Source: Actinopolyspora lacussalsi | Lineage (GTDB): Bacteria; Actinomycetota; Actinomycetes; Mycobacteriales; Pseudonocardiaceae | Assembly (NCBI GenBank): GCA_030803735.1 | Contig: JAURUC010000001.1 | Coordinates: forward strand, 1,683,501-1,747,500 | Direction of reading: 5' to 3' | DNA: 64,000 nucleotides | In this document: positions 1 to 8,691 of the stretch, one piece after another | How positions within the stretch are numbered: position 1 is the stretch's first letter | Layout: every line of letters begins with the position of its first letter | Notes under the pieces: model-generated | The model's input: only the letters and a program-made list of their open reading frames with translations | Databases searched by the model: none | Told to the model about the DNA's origin: nothing | Program-made: the position numbers and the translations under genes

Positions 1-194
1 GCCAGGCTGAGCATGCCGCTGGAGATCGCCGCGAGCTGCTCGGACTCATCGGAGGTGACCGATGAGGAAGCAGCCAGTGGCAAGCCATCCGCCGACAGAA
101 TCAACGCGTGGGTGGCGCCGTGCACCCGGTGCACGAAATCGTCGACCAGCCAGTCGAAATTCGCGGACTGGGCATTGTTTTCTGCAGCCGTCAC
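1..194 (-). CDS. Roadblock/LC7 domain protein (CvnB-like), 3' part cut by window edge
   Basis: Only the first 64 or so codons are inside the window. The GTG start at 194 overlaps the TGA of the upstream sensor ATPase by four bases (GTGA), so translation is probably coupled. The visible protein has FDWLVDDFVHRV, then HALILSADGLPLAAS and EQLAAISSGMLSL. This is the hallmark of the roadblock/MglB-like proteins that are the second gene (CvnB) of actinobacterial conservons. In those systems the roadblock protein helps control a small Ras-like GTPase (CvnD) encoded a little further on. The GTPase and the third gene should lie just outside the window on the left. Confidence 0.85.
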   Translation of the reverse strand, partial: MTAAENNAQSANFDWLVDDFVHRVHGATHALILSADGLPLAASSSVTSDESEQLAAISSGMLSL

Positions 195-1480
195 TGCTGT
201 GGCCTCTCGGCATCGTCGTTTTCGTTGTGCTGCCTGGCTTCCAACTCGCCCTCGGCGAAATCTCCCAGGTCCGCGAGCAACTGCTGATGGCTCTCGCGGA
301 TGTCGCGTTCCGTGTCGTCGGAGCGGAGTTCCGGCGCGGGCACGGCGGAGCCGCTGCTCCCGCCGGAGGATCCCTTCAGACTCTGCGAAACCCTGCGTGG
401 CAACCCGTTGGCCGTGGTGGCGGGCTGTGACTGGTCCTGCTGCGCCGCGGCCTGCTCCTCGGAGGGCCAAACGGGCTCGGCCGCCACCGCGGGAGTCTCC
501 ACACCGGCCTCCGTGGTTTCGGACGGGGTTTCGGACGGGGTTTCGGCGGCCGCGTTCGCCCGGGGTTCCGTGGTCGCCCGCGCGGAACGCATGTTCGGGA
601 TCGCCGGTTCCTCGGACACCGGAACCTGTCGTGACACGCCCCCGTTGGGTGCCGCGTTCTCGTGCACCAGGGCGTGCGGCAGCAGCACCGAGGCGGTCGT
701 CCCGTGTGGCGCACGACGCGCCAACCAGACCCGAATACCGTGTTTGCCCGAGATTCTGCGCACCACGGCCAACCCCATGTGGCGCACCGCGTTGCGATCG
801 AGCACCGGGGCACTCGCGAGCCGTTCGTTGAGCGCGGAGAGCCTCGCAGCGGGGAGGCCGATACCGGCGTCCTCGACACGCACCATCATGCTGCCCTGTT
901 CGGTCAGATGCGCGCTGATGGTCACGGACGAATTCGGCGGGGAATGCGCCGTGGCATTGTCCAGCAGTTCCGCCAGCAGCCTGCTGACGTCGTCCGCGGC
1001 GAACCCGACCACGCCGAGTTCGGTCACCCTGCCGAGTTCCACCCTGTTGTAGTGCTCGATGGAGGACATACCCGCACGGATCACGTCGACCAGTGAAGCC
1101 GTCTCCGGCTTAGCACCACCGGCGTCCCGCCCGGCCAGCACACGGAGGTTCTCACCGTTGCGCCGCAGCCGGGTGGCCAGGTGGTCGAGCCGATAGAGGC
1201 GATCCAACGACTCCGGGTCGTCCTCTTCGGACTCCATCTGTTCCAGTTGCTCGAGCAGTGAGTCCACAAGGTTCAGATCACGCAGGGCGACACTGGAGCA
1301 GACCCCTGCCAACACATCCTGTGAACTCGGCTCACGCGAAGGCGAAGGACCGATAATCTGCGCCACGGTGTCCCGTGAACGCTGCAACAGTTGTCTGGTC
1401 GATCCCTCCAACCGCTGTCTCGCCGCACCGTCCCGTAACGATCTGCGCGAGCGTTCGAGCATCTCCCATACCCGACTCAC
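191..1480 (-). CDS. Conservon-type sensor histidine kinase-like ATPase (CvnA-like, soluble)
   Basis: A protein of about 429 residues. An N-terminal helical part carries LYRLDHLATRLRRN, resembling the dimerisation/His region of CvnA proteins. It is followed by a HATPase_c domain with an N-box (ELLDNATAHSPP) and a glycine box (VEDAGIGLP). The last 150 or so residues are low-complexity and rich in Pro, Ala, Ser and Glu. Typical CvnA proteins have transmembrane and extracellular sensor segments at the N terminus; none is seen here, so this one looks cytoplasmic. The start is uncertain: GTG at 1480 has a GAGG seven bases upstream, while ATG at 1483 and GTG at 1504 are alternatives. It overlaps the downstream roadblock gene by four bases. 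Phosphotransfer activity is not established for this family. Confidence 0.85.
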   Translation of the reverse strand: MSRVWEMLERSRRSLRDGAARQRLEGSTRQLLQRSRDTVAQIIGPSPSREPSSQDVLAGVCSSVALRDLNLVDSLLEQLEQMESEEDDPESLDRLYRLDHLATRLRRNGENLRVLAGRDAGGAKPETASLVDVIRAGMSSIEHYNRVELGRVTELGVVGFAADDVSRLLAELLDNATAHSPPNSSVTISAHLTEQGSMMVRVEDAGIGLPAARLSALNERLASAPVLDRNAVRHMGLAVVRRISGKHGIRVWLARRAPHGTTASVLLPHALVHENAAPNGGVSRQVPVSEEPAIPNMRSARATTEPRANAAAETPSETPSETTEAGVETPAVAAEPVWPSEEQAAAQQDQSQPATTANGLPRRVSQSLKGSSGGSSGSAVPAPELRSDDTERDIRESHQQLLADLGDFAEGELEARQHNENDDAERPQQ

Positions 1481-1531
1481 CATCCCACCTCGCAACCAAA
1501 GCACCTATTACCGATCCGGGCTTCGTGCGGA

Positions 1532-1544
1532 CTCGTGTCACGAG
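1532..1544. promoter_or_regulatory. Perfect palindrome upstream of the conservon operon
   Basis: CTCGTGTCACGAG is a 6+1+6 perfect inverted repeat lying 52-64 bases upstream of the preferred kinase start. Its position and shape suit a dimeric repressor or activator site. No regulator is encoded next to it, so its role is inference. Confidence 0.35.
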
Positions 1545-2018
1545 ATCCAATCAGATCGGTTGGCGGAAGTCTACGTTGTGTTCCTATTGGCCGGTCGGGG
1601 TGGCCGGTGGTTGTCGCATATTACCGAAAATTCGACGGTCAAGAGCATTTTCCCAGCTCATCGGAACAAAAACCCGAGTCGAATGTCGCGACCACCATCT
1701 CTTCGCCGACCCGACCCGGCCTGTAGGGAGAAGCAACGGCGTGAGCGGCGAAAACATCGCGCACCCCCACCACGACACGCGGTATCGTCGCAGTACAGGG
1801 CAGCAGGAGCGAGGCCGAGGAAACTCTCGGAAACGTGTCGCGCAGGCCGAAGTCGACAACCGCGGAATACCGTGAGAATCGCCGGAAGGGTTCACGGCGC
1901 GCGGGGTTCCTATTGCCGCCGGAAACGGAGAATGCCGTCCCGGCCACGAAAATCCGCCACTCGGGATATCCGAGCCTGCCACCGCGACCGACGGGATTTC
2001 CGAACCGGAACCGGAAGT

Positions 2019-2040
2019 GGCGCCCCTGCGGCGGGGCGCC
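2019..2040 (-). terminator. Hairpin terminator after mshC
   Basis: GGCGCCCC and GGGGCGCC form a perfect 8-bp stem around a 6-base loop. It begins 39 bases past the mshC stop codon. There is no U-tract, as is common in actinobacteria. Confidence 0.6.
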
Positions 2041-2078
2041 GAACGTGCTTCCGTTCCCCGGCTCCGAGGACGGCGGGG

Positions 2079-3314
2079 TTACAGGGCCACGCCCAGCAGG
2101 GCGTCCACCGCACGGCGAATCGTCGAGGGCGCGGTCGTGTCCTCGCCCCCCTCGTACAGCGCCTCGTCGACCCAGGCGTCCACGGCTCGCAGCGCCCCTT
2201 CGGTGTCGAGGTCGTCGCTGAGCCGCTCCCGCAACCGGTCGAGAGTCGAGTCGGCGGGAGGCCCCTCCGACAGCTCCACCGCCTGCTTCCAGCGGGAGAG
2301 CCTGGCGGCACCGGTGGTGAGCAGATCGGCGTTCCACGAACGATCGGCACGGTAGTGACCGCTCAACAACGCCAACCTGATGGCCATCGGATCCACTCGA
2401 TCGCCACGAAGCCGGGAGACGAACACGAGGTTGCCCTTGGACTTGGACATCTTCTGCCCGTCCAGTCCCACCATCCCGGCGTGCGAGTAGTGGCCCGCGA
2501 AGGGGTGTTGCCCGGTCAGCGCTTCCGCGTGCGCGGCGCTGAACTCGTGGTGCGGAAAGGCCAGGTCCGAGCCGCCGCCCTGCAGGTCGAACCCGATCCC
2601 GAGCCTGTTCAACGCGATCACCGAACACTCCAGGTGCCAGCCGGGACGACCCGCACCGAGCTCGGAGTCCCAGGAGGGTTCGTCCGGGCGAGCCATGCGC
2701 CACAGCAGGGCGTCGAGCGGGTGCTCCTTGCCCGGGCGGTCCGGATCGCCACCTCTGTCCGGGAACACCTCCGTCATCTCGGCTCTGCTGTAACGGGACT
2801 CGTACCCGAGCTTACCGGTGGCGTCGTGCCGGAAGTAGACATCCGGAAACTCGTCGTCCACCCGGTAGGCCGCACCGGAGGAAAGCAGTTTGGTCACGGC
2901 TTGCTCGATCTCCGGGATCGACTCCACCGCTCCGACGAAGTCCCGCGGTGGCAGTACGCGCAGGGCCGCCATGTCCTCGCGGAACAGCGCGGTCTCGCGC
3001 ATCCCGAGCACGACCCAGTCCTCGTTGTCGTGCGTGGCACGCTCCAGCAGCGGATCGTCGATGTCTGTGACGTTCTGCACGTAGTGCACATCGCTGCCGT
3101 TGTCCAACCAGATGCGGTGCACCAGGTCGTAGGCGATGTATGTGGCGGCGTGACCGAGGTGGGTCGCATCGTAGGGAGTGATGCCGCAGACGTACATCCG
3201 CACCCCAGAACCGGTACCGACCGGTCTTACTTCGCCGGTGGCGGTATCGAACAGCCGCAACGGATGCGCAGTACCGGGCAGGCTGGGCACGGAAACCGAT
3301 GACCAGGGTTGCAT
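2079..3314 (-). CDS. mshC: Cysteine--1-D-myo-inosityl 2-amino-2-deoxy-alpha-D-glucopyranoside ligase MshC
   Basis: A 411-residue ATP-dependent ligase that joins cysteine to GlcN-Ins in mycothiol synthesis, the main low-molecular-weight thiol pathway of actinobacteria. It is related to class I cysteinyl-tRNA synthetase. It has the family start [10 protein letters not shown], the HIGH-type motif [12 protein letters not shown], the first zinc/substrate Cys in [16 protein letters not shown] with a second Cys, and KMSKSKGN. The length matches known MshC (about 410). The start is the ATG at 3314 rather than longer upstream reading, because homologues begin MQ(S/P)W. It is probably transcribed on its own or distally from the SCO1664/DUF3090 pair, from which it is separated by 359 bases containing repeats. 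Confidence 0.96.
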   Translation of the reverse strand: MQPWSSVSVPSLPGTAHPLRLFDTATGEVRPVGTGSGVRMYVCGITPYDATHLGHAATYIAYDLVHRIWLDNGSDVHYVQNVTDIDDPLLERATHDNEDWVVLGMRETALFREDMAALRVLPPRDFVGAVESIPEIEQAVTKLLSSGAAYRVDDEFPDVYFRHDATGKLGYESRYSRAEMTEVFPDRGGDPDRPGKEHPLDALLWRMARPDEPSWDSELGAGRPGWHLECSVIALNRLGIGFDLQGGGSDLAFPHHEFSAAHAEALTGQHPFAGHYSHAGMVGLDGQKMSKSKGNLVFVSRLRGDRVDPMAIRLALLSGHYRADRSWNADLLTTGAARLSRWKQAVELSEGPPADSTLDRLRERLSDDLDTEGALRAVDAWVDEALYEGGEDTTAPSTIRRAVDALLGVAL

Positions 3315-3381
3315 GTGTCCGACCCTAGCCGCCACGGTTAAGTGACCCGTGACGGGCCGGAGCTTTCCCGCCCCGGAGCCT

Positions 3382-3410
3382 CCGGCGTCGATTTCTCGCG
3401 AAATCGCCGG
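3382..3410 (-). repeat. Dispersed palindromic repeat family A, copy 1
   Basis: Read on the minus strand, the core GGCGATTTCGCGAGAAAT is flanked by CCGGCG and CGCCGG. It can fold as CCGGCG-ATTTC, loop GCGA, GAAAT-(CGA)-CGCCGG. The same core recurs at 39944-39971 and 55836-55863. Here it sits 68-96 bases upstream of the mshC start. Confidence 0.7.
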
Positions 3411-3543
3411 GCGGTGGGGCAGCACAGGGCCGCACTCCCACCACCCACGCGACCCGCACCGGTCGAAGCAAAGCGGAAATTGACTCCCCCGGTACCGCCC
3501 CCATCGGACGCGACCATGCGAGTAAGCAGCGCGGGCCCCGGTG

Positions 3544-3632
3544 CGTGAGTCGGATGCATTGCGAGGCCGGGCCGCTCGCCGCGTAGGTCGCTACTCAAGA
3601 GCCGGCCCAACGCGGCAAGGCGCCGACTCACG
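3544..3632. repeat. Long imperfect inverted repeat related to family B, copy 1
   Basis: CGTGAGTCGG (3544-3553) and CCGACTCACG (3623-3632) are perfect 10-base arms. Inside them GGGCCGCTC faces GAGCCGGCCC. The central loop contains GCGTAGGTCGCTACTC, close to GCGTAGGTGCTTACTC in the centre of the 55686-55789 element. It lies 42-130 bases past the stop of the SCO1664-family gene, so it may also end that transcript. Confidence 0.6.
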
Positions 3633-3673
3633 TGCCGGCTAACCGACCAGGCACGCAACCGCTGTCACCGCCA

Positions 3674-4465
3674 TCAGAAGGGGGGCCAGGGTATGGCGGG
3701 CCACTCGCCGGAGGGCGCCGGGAACACCCCGCCCCGCAGCAACCGGTCGATCCGGTCCCGCAGGGCCTGAACTTCCTTCGGGGTTATGTGCTCGACCAAT
3801 CCGGCGGCGAACTCGCCGTCCAACTCAGCGCGCAACCGTTCCAGGGAGCGGACCTCCGTCCCGTGGAGGGCCTGCCCGAGCCAGCCCCACAACACGGTGC
3901 GCAGCTTGTCATCGGCGTTGAGACTCACACCGTGATCGATACCGAGCACCCGCCCCCGCGAGGTGCACAACACGTGACCGCCCTTGCGGTCCGCGTTGTT
4001 GAGCACCACGTCGAACAGGGTCAGCTTACGCAGCTCGTCGTGGTCGGAGTGGGCGAGCACAACCGGCTCACCCTGATCGTCCCGCGCGTGCAGCACGGTC
4101 AGCCAGTTCGAGGGCACGTCCTCGGGAGTGCGGATGTCGACCAGTTCGGAGTCCTGCTCGGTGTCCACCCACAGTTGCACCATGCCCGGACCGTGGGGGC
4201 CGTCCCGTAACAGTGTCGGCGGCACCAGATGCCATCCGAGCGTTTCGGAAAGCAGATAGGCGGCGACCTCACGACCGGCCAGTGTGCCGTCCGGAAAGTC
4301 CCACAACGGCCGTTCACCACGCACCGGCTTGTAGACGCAGTCGGCCCGCAACCCGTCGTTCTCCACCGTGCACAGCAGGGTGGCGTTGGAGGCCTCGACG
4401 AGACGGCCCTGAACCTCCAGACTCCCCTCGCGCAACAGCTCGACAGCGACGTCGTCGGCGAGCAC
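3674..4465 (-). CDS. SCO1664 family protein (PI3K/PI4K-like kinase fold)
   Basis: A 263-residue cytosolic protein conserved in actinobacteria next to DUF3090 and mshC. The sequence KPVRGERPLWDFPDGTLAGR and the pair VVLNNADRKGGHVL / GIDHGVSLN resemble the catalytic and metal-binding loops of the phosphatidylinositol 3/4-kinase-like (HipA-related) fold. The substrate is unknown. It starts with GTG six bases after the DUF3090 stop; the ribosome site GAGGAG lies within the end of DUF3090, so the two are one operon. Its constant association with mshC suggests a link to mycothiol or redox physiology, but that is only inference from context. Confidence 0.88.
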   Translation of the reverse strand: MLADDVAVELLREGSLEVQGRLVEASNATLLCTVENDGLRADCVYKPVRGERPLWDFPDGTLAGREVAAYLLSETLGWHLVPPTLLRDGPHGPGMVQLWVDTEQDSELVDIRTPEDVPSNWLTVLHARDDQGEPVVLAHSDHDELRKLTLFDVVLNNADRKGGHVLCTSRGRVLGIDHGVSLNADDKLRTVLWGWLGQALHGTEVRSLERLRAELDGEFAAGLVEHITPKEVQALRDRIDRLLRGGVFPAPSGEWPAIPWPPF

Positions 4466-4471
4466 GAGCCG

Positions 4472-5038
4472 CTACTCCTCTTCCGAACGGCGGTAACCGT
4501 TCTGCCGTGGGCAGATGTGGCCCTCCGGATCGAGCGGCTCCGAGCAGAGCGGGCACGGTTTCCGGCCCGCCTCGATCACTCGCTGCGCGCGCTCCGCGAA
4601 GGCGCGCGCGTGCGCCGCGCTGAGGAACACCCGAACCGCGTCCGGCCCTTCGTCGGTGTCGTCGAGCACGACGGACTCGTCGACCTCCTCCTCGGTGACC
4701 GCGAGCAGTTCCACGACGACCGCCTCGGTCTCGGCATCCCAACCGAGCCCCATGGTGCCGACCCGGAACTCCTCCTCTACCGGCACCTCCAACGGACCGG
4801 AGTCGACCAGTTCGTCCGGTGGTTCGGAGGGCAGTTCGGTGTCGAATCGGCGCTGCACCTCTTCCAGCAGGGCGTCGATGCGTTCTGTCAGCACCGAGAC
4901 CTGCTGTTTTTCCAGTTGAACGCTCACCGTCCGCAAGTCCTCGGTGGCCTGCAGATAGAAGGTGCGATCGCCGGGCTCACCGACCGTTCCCACGATGAAA
5001 CGGTCGGGCTGACGGAATACGTGGATGACACGAGCCAT
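4472..5038 (-). CDS. DUF3090 family protein with C-terminal zinc ribbon
   Basis: A 188-residue acidic cytosolic protein of the DUF3090 family (SCO1665-like). The start MARVIHVFRQPDRF and the C-terminal cysteine motif CPLCSEPLDPEGHICPRQNG are typical; the four cysteines could bind zinc. The ATG at 5038 follows GAGGGTGTC. It is the first gene of a two-gene operon with the SCO1664-family kinase-like protein. In many actinobacteria a histidine phosphatase (MSMEG_4193 type) precedes this gene; it is absent here. Function unknown. Confidence 0.92.
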   Translation of the reverse strand: MARVIHVFRQPDRFIVGTVGEPGDRTFYLQATEDLRTVSVQLEKQQVSVLTERIDALLEEVQRRFDTELPSEPPDELVDSGPLEVPVEEEFRVGTMGLGWDAETEAVVVELLAVTEEEVDESVVLDDTDEGPDAVRVFLSAAHARAFAERAQRVIEAGRKPCPLCSEPLDPEGHICPRQNGYRRSEEE

Positions 5039-5342
5039 GACACCCTCGACACTAAGTCACAGCGCTGCTGATCATGCAGCCCCTTCCCCTCGCGCACGAA
5101 GGGGGATCGTCCCTGGCAGCGTCGATGTCGATCTCACCCGCCGGGCGGATCGGCCCACGACCACCCCACCGGGACGATGTTCGCCACCCGCGAACAACAG
5201 TCACCGTTCCGCACGACCACGAACCGAACGGAGCTCGTACACACCCCGCGAGGCGTCTGTCACCAAACGTAGCAAAACCCGAACCGAAAGTGACCACTGC
5301 CGTGCGCGCTTCGGCACGCCCCGAGCGGTGCACCATGAGGTC
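5039..5342. other. Divergent intergenic region, no gene
   Basis: About 300 bases between the divergent DUF3090 and LD-carboxypeptidase genes. I see no credible coding frame, repeat copy or strong hairpin. Promoters for both directions are expected here, but no clear -35/-10 pair stands out. Confidence 0.5.
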
Positions 5343-6278
5343 ATGCCGACGATCACAGCAGCACGCACCATCCCTCCCCCGCTCCGCGTCGGGGACACGG
5401 TCGCGGTGGTCGCCCCCGCGGGCCCCGTGCCGGAGGAGCAACTGCGAACCGGTGTCGGGCTGCTCGAATCGTGGGGGCTGCGGGTCAGAGTCGGCGATCA
5501 CGTGAGGGATCGGCATCCCCGGCTGGCCTACCTGGCCGGTTCGGACGCCGATCGGGCAGCGGACCTGGAACGAGCGTGGTGCGACCCCGAGGTCAGCGCG
5601 GTGTTGTGCGCACGCGGTGGCTACGGCAGTGTGCGGATCCTGCCACGGCTCGACTGGCGAGCCATGGAACGGGCCCCGGGCAAGCTTCTGGTGGGCTCCA
5701 GCGACACGACGGCACTGCACGAAGCGATCGGCCGACGGCTGGGACTGGCCGGCCTGTTCGGGCCGATGATCGCCACGAAAGCCTTCACCGAGGACGTCAC
5801 CGCCCGCGAGCACCTGCGTCGCGCCCTGTTCGAACCGGCGGGGACGCGCCTGAGCAGCCCGCACTCGGCCGCGCTGCGGAGTGGGTGCGCGGCGGGGGTC
5901 ACCCACGGCGGCAACCTGAGCGTGCTGGCCGGGCTGCTCGGCTCCGGGGAGCTGCCCGAACCACCGAATCCCGGTCTGGCGCTGCTGGAGGACGTGACCG
6001 AGCAGCCCTACCAGCTGGACCGGTACCTCACCCAGCTGAAACGGGCGGGGTGGTTCGAGACGGCCACCGGGGTGGTGTTGGGCTCCTGGCAGGACTGCGG
6101 GCCACTCGAGGGCGTACGTGCGACGCTGCTCGACATCCTGGGTGATCTCGGGGTACCGGTGTTGTGGGAACTGGGATTCGGTCACTGCGACGGCCAGCTC
6201 ACGGTGCCGCTCGGTGTGAGCGCCGAGCTCGACGCCGAGGCTGGCACTCTCACATTCGACGCGACCGGACCCGGCTGA
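5343..6278 (+). CDS. LD-carboxypeptidase (peptidase family S66)
   Basis: A 311-residue protein of the LdcA/S66 family, which removes the terminal D-alanine from murein tetrapeptides (an L,D bond) during cell-wall recycling. Early PLRVGDTVAVVAPAGPVPE is typical. The catalytic Ser is in LLVGSSDTTAL, the Glu in LLEDVTEQPYQLDRYL and the His in FGHCDGQLTVPLG. There is no signal peptide, so it is cytoplasmic. I chose the ATG at 5343 because the family starts just before this region, and upstream sequence reads as non-homologous. Next to a DppA-like peptidase and an oligopeptide importer, it fits muropeptide salvage. Confidence 0.93.
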   Translation: MPTITAARTIPPPLRVGDTVAVVAPAGPVPEEQLRTGVGLLESWGLRVRVGDHVRDRHPRLAYLAGSDADRAADLERAWCDPEVSAVLCARGGYGSVRILPRLDWRAMERAPGKLLVGSSDTTALHEAIGRRLGLAGLFGPMIATKAFTEDVTAREHLRRALFEPAGTRLSSPHSAALRSGCAAGVTHGGNLSVLAGLLGSGELPEPPNPGLALLEDVTEQPYQLDRYLTQLKRAGWFETATGVVLGSWQDCGPLEGVRATLLDILGDLGVPVLWELGFGHCDGQLTVPLGVSAELDAEAGTLTFDATGPG

Positions 6279-6328
6279 ATCGTGGTCCGCCACGGCGGGC
6301 CACCTCGCGAGGGGCGGCGGTACGAGGG

Positions 6329-6961
6329 ATGCGGGTACGTTCCACCAGCCGGGAGCTGTTGGCCGTCGAGCTGAGCGAGGTGCTGCACGAGGGCACCGGA
6401 CAACCGTGGTGCAGGGTGGCACTCGACGGACATCCCCTCACCGGCACGAATGAGCTGGCCGATTCGCTCGCCGAACAGCTGCGGCTGCGGGGGAGGCACG
6501 TAGTGCGGGTACGCCTATGGGACTACGTCCGCCCGGCCTCGCTTCGGCTGGAGCGGGGGCGCGAGGACCCGGACTCCTTCCGGTTCGACTGGTTCGACTT
6601 CGGCGCCCTGACGAGGGAGGTCCTCGCGCCGTTGCGGCCGGCAGGCAGCGGTCTCGTACTTCCGACACTGTGGGATGCGGAACTGGACCGTTCCCCGCGC
6701 ATGGAACGCGTGCGCCTCACCGAGGGCGGTGTGGTGGTCGTCGACGGCCCGTTCCTGCTCGGCGGCGGGCTCGAAACGGATTTCGCGGTACACCTGTGGA
6801 TGTCCGAGAAGGTACTGCTGCGACGGGTCGCCGCGGAGAACGAGTGGCAGCTGCCCGCCTTCGACGACTACCAGCGGGAGATCCGCCCCGACCTGCTGGC
6901 AGACCGACTGGTCCGGATGGACCGTCCGGAACGTCCCGCGATAGTGGACTCGTTGAGCTGA
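6329..6961 (+). CDS. Uridine kinase-like protein with degenerate Walker A
   Basis: A 210-residue protein similar to actinobacterial proteins annotated as uridine kinase. It has VALDGHPLTGTNELADSLAE where a P-loop GxxxxGK(S/T) would be expected: the lysine is missing. The second half has the Walker-B-like VVVVDGPFLLG, a WMSEKVLLRRV segment and a lid-like DYQREIRPDLLADRLV. The fold is probably kept, but nucleoside phosphorylation is doubtful. It starts at the ATG 6329, right after TACGAGGG, 51 bases past the LD-carboxypeptidase stop, so it may be cotranscribed with it. Other possibility: an enzyme that uses a different phosphate-binding loop. Confidence 0.75.
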   Translation: MRVRSTSRELLAVELSEVLHEGTGQPWCRVALDGHPLTGTNELADSLAEQLRLRGRHVVRVRLWDYVRPASLRLERGREDPDSFRFDWFDFGALTREVLAPLRPAGSGLVLPTLWDAELDRSPRMERVRLTEGGVVVVDGPFLLGGGLETDFAVHLWMSEKVLLRRVAAENEWQLPAFDDYQREIRPDLLADRLVRMDRPERPAIVDSLS

Positions 6962-6985
6962 GAGCACACCACGGACACGCTCACC

Positions 6986-7005
6986 CGCTCGCCTTCGGTC
7001 GAGCG
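6986..7005. terminator. UUCG-capped hairpin between convergent genes
   Basis: CGCTCG and CGAGCG form a 6-bp stem; the inner C(TTCG)G gives a stable UUCG tetraloop. It lies between the ends of the uridine-kinase-like gene (+) and the ABC ATPase gene (-) and could serve both strands. Confidence 0.5.
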
Positions 7006-7071
7006 TTCCGGGGAATCGAGCATCCCGAGGAGAGGTACACCGCGATCATCGAAACCGCCGGAAGCGACCGT

Positions 7072-8691
7072 TCAGGAAACACTTCGTTCGAACGAGGGGA
7101 CCGCCGCGAGCAGTTCGGTGGTGTACTCGTGCTCGGGATCGATCAGGACCCGCTCGACCGGTCCCGTCTCCACTATCGCCCCTGCCCGCATCACCGCCAC
7201 CCGATCGGCTACGTTCCACGCCAGCCCGAGATCGTGCGTGATGACCAGGCTGGACACACCTCGCTCGCGCCGCAGCCGCAGCAGCAGCGCCAGGATCTCA
7301 CCGCGCACCGTGGCGTCCAACGAGGCGACCGGCTCGTCGGCGACCAGCACCCGCGGGCACAGCACCAACGCACCCGCGATGACGACACGTTGCCGTTGCC
7401 CACCGGACAGCTCGTGCGGGAACCGCCCGGCGAACTCCTCGGCGGGCCGCAGCTCGGCCGCTTCCAGCGCCTCGTGCACACGGGCCGTCTCGTCGGTCGC
7501 TCCGCCGTGCACCCGCAGTCCCTCCGCCACCGCCTCGTAAACGGTGTGGCGGGGGTTCAGCGCGCCCGTGGGATCCTGCAGCACCAGCTGCACATTGCCC
7601 CGAAAATCGCGCAGTCGCCGCCCGGAAGTGGGAATCGGGCGCCCGTCGTAGTGGACCACCCCGGTATCGGGGTGCCGCAGTCCGAGCAGGGTGCGGGCCA
7701 GCGTGGTCTTCCCGGAACCGGACTGACCGACCAGCGCGAGTATCTCGTCACCGGTGACGTCCAGATCGACCTCGCGCACCGCCGGCACCCGGTTGCGGTG
7801 GCGGTCCGTGAACTCCACGCTCACCCCTTCGGCCGACAGCAGCGGTCGCCGGGTGGAACCGGCCGCCCCGGCGGGCTCACCGGCCCCCGGATAGCGGGAA
7901 GCGGTATCACCGATCGTGGGAAACGCCGCCGCCAGTTCTCGGGTGTGCTCGTGCTCCGGAGCGCTCGCGAGTCTGTGAGCGGGACCTTCCTCCACCAGCC
8001 GTCCCCGATACATCACCGCCAGCCGCCGACAGCTCGCCGCCAGTACCGAGAGGTCGTGACTGATCATCAACAACGCGATACCGCGCTCGGCGACCAGGCG
8101 CCGCAACAGGGACAGCACCTGCGACTGGACCACCACGTCCAGCGCGGTCGTGGGCTCGTCCGCGATGATCAGGCGCGGCTCGCAGGCAAGGGCCATCGCG
8201 ATCATCACACGCTGCCGCTGTCCACCGGACAGCTCGTGCGGATAGGCGTCGCGACGCCGAGCGGGAATCTCGACCCGCTCCAACAGCTCGACCACCCTGG
8301 CACGCGACACCGCCGCCGAGAGACGCTCGGAGGAGTGCAACCGGATCGGCTCGGCTATCTGGTCGGCGATGGTGCGAACCGGATTGAGCGCGTGCATGGC
8401 CCCCTGGAACACCACCGATGCGCTCGCCCACCGTGCGGCGCGCAACCCGCCCCAGGTGAGTCGCTCGATGTCCTGACCGTCGAGCAGAATCGTGCCGTCG
8501 ACATCGGCCGAACGCGGCAACAGCCGCAGCACCGCCAGAGCGAGGCTCGTCTTGCCGCAGCCGGACTCGCCCGCCAGTCCCAGCGTCGCGCCGGGTTCCA
8601 ACGTCAGGTTCGCGTCGATCACGGCCTGTCGCGGCCGCGCCGAACCGCCATAGGTGACCGAAACCCCGTCCATACGCAGTATCGGATTCAT
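7072..8691 (-). CDS. Oligopeptide ABC transporter, double ATPase subunit (DppD-DppF fusion)
   Basis: A 539-residue protein with two complete ABC ATPase domains in one chain. The first has Walker A GESGCGKTSLA, signature LSGGQRQRVMIA and Walker B LIIADEPTTALD. The second has GQSGSGKTTLA, LSGGQRQRVVIA and VLVADEPVASLD. Together they replace the separate DppD and DppF of enterobacteria and should power import of di- or oligopeptides. The ATG at 8691 overlaps the permease stop by four bases (ATGA). It is the last gene of the four-gene minus-strand operon. Confidence 0.94.
   Translation of the reverse strand: MNPILRMDGVSVTYGGSARPRQAVIDANLTLEPGATLGLAGESGCGKTSLALAVLRLLPRSADVDGTILLDGQDIERLTWGGLRAARWASASVVFQGAMHALNPVRTIADQIAEPIRLHSSERLSAAVSRARVVELLERVEIPARRRDAYPHELSGGQRQRVMIAMALACEPRLIIADEPTTALDVVVQSQVLSLLRRLVAERGIALLMISHDLSVLAASCRRLAVMYRGRLVEEGPAHRLASAPEHEHTRELAAAFPTIGDTASRYPGAGEPAGAAGSTRRPLLSAEGVSVEFTDRHRNRVPAVREVDLDVTGDEILALVGQSGSGKTTLARTLLGLRHPDTGVVHYDGRPIPTSGRRLRDFRGNVQLVLQDPTGALNPRHTVYEAVAEGLRVHGGATDETARVHEALEAAELRPAEEFAGRFPHELSGGQRQRVVIAGALVLCPRVLVADEPVASLDATVRGEILALLLRLRRERGVSSLVITHDLGLAWNVADRVAVMRAGAIVETGPVERVLIDPEHEYTTELLAAVPSFERSVS

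Larger units (their letters stand above)
1481..2078. other. Intergenic region, no gene supported
   Basis: About 600 bases separate the 5' end of the sensor ATPase from the 3' end of mshC; both genes are on the minus strand. I see no open frame with a recognisable protein or good ribosome site. It holds the mshC hairpin (2019-2040) and a palindrome just upstream of the kinase gene (1532-1544). The kinase promoter should lie here. Confidence 0.6.
3315..3673. other. Intergenic region with two dispersed repeats
   Basis: A 359-base spacer between mshC and the SCO1664-family gene. No coding frame is supported. It contains one copy of repeat family A (3382-3410) and a long imperfect inverted repeat related to family B (3544-3632). 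The mshC promoter should lie between these repeats and 3314. Confidence 0.6.

Noticed and set aside
1584..1982. A 132-codon minus-strand frame between the kinase and mshC
   Set aside because: Composition is unlike neighbouring genes, there is no ribosome site, and no homology is recognised.
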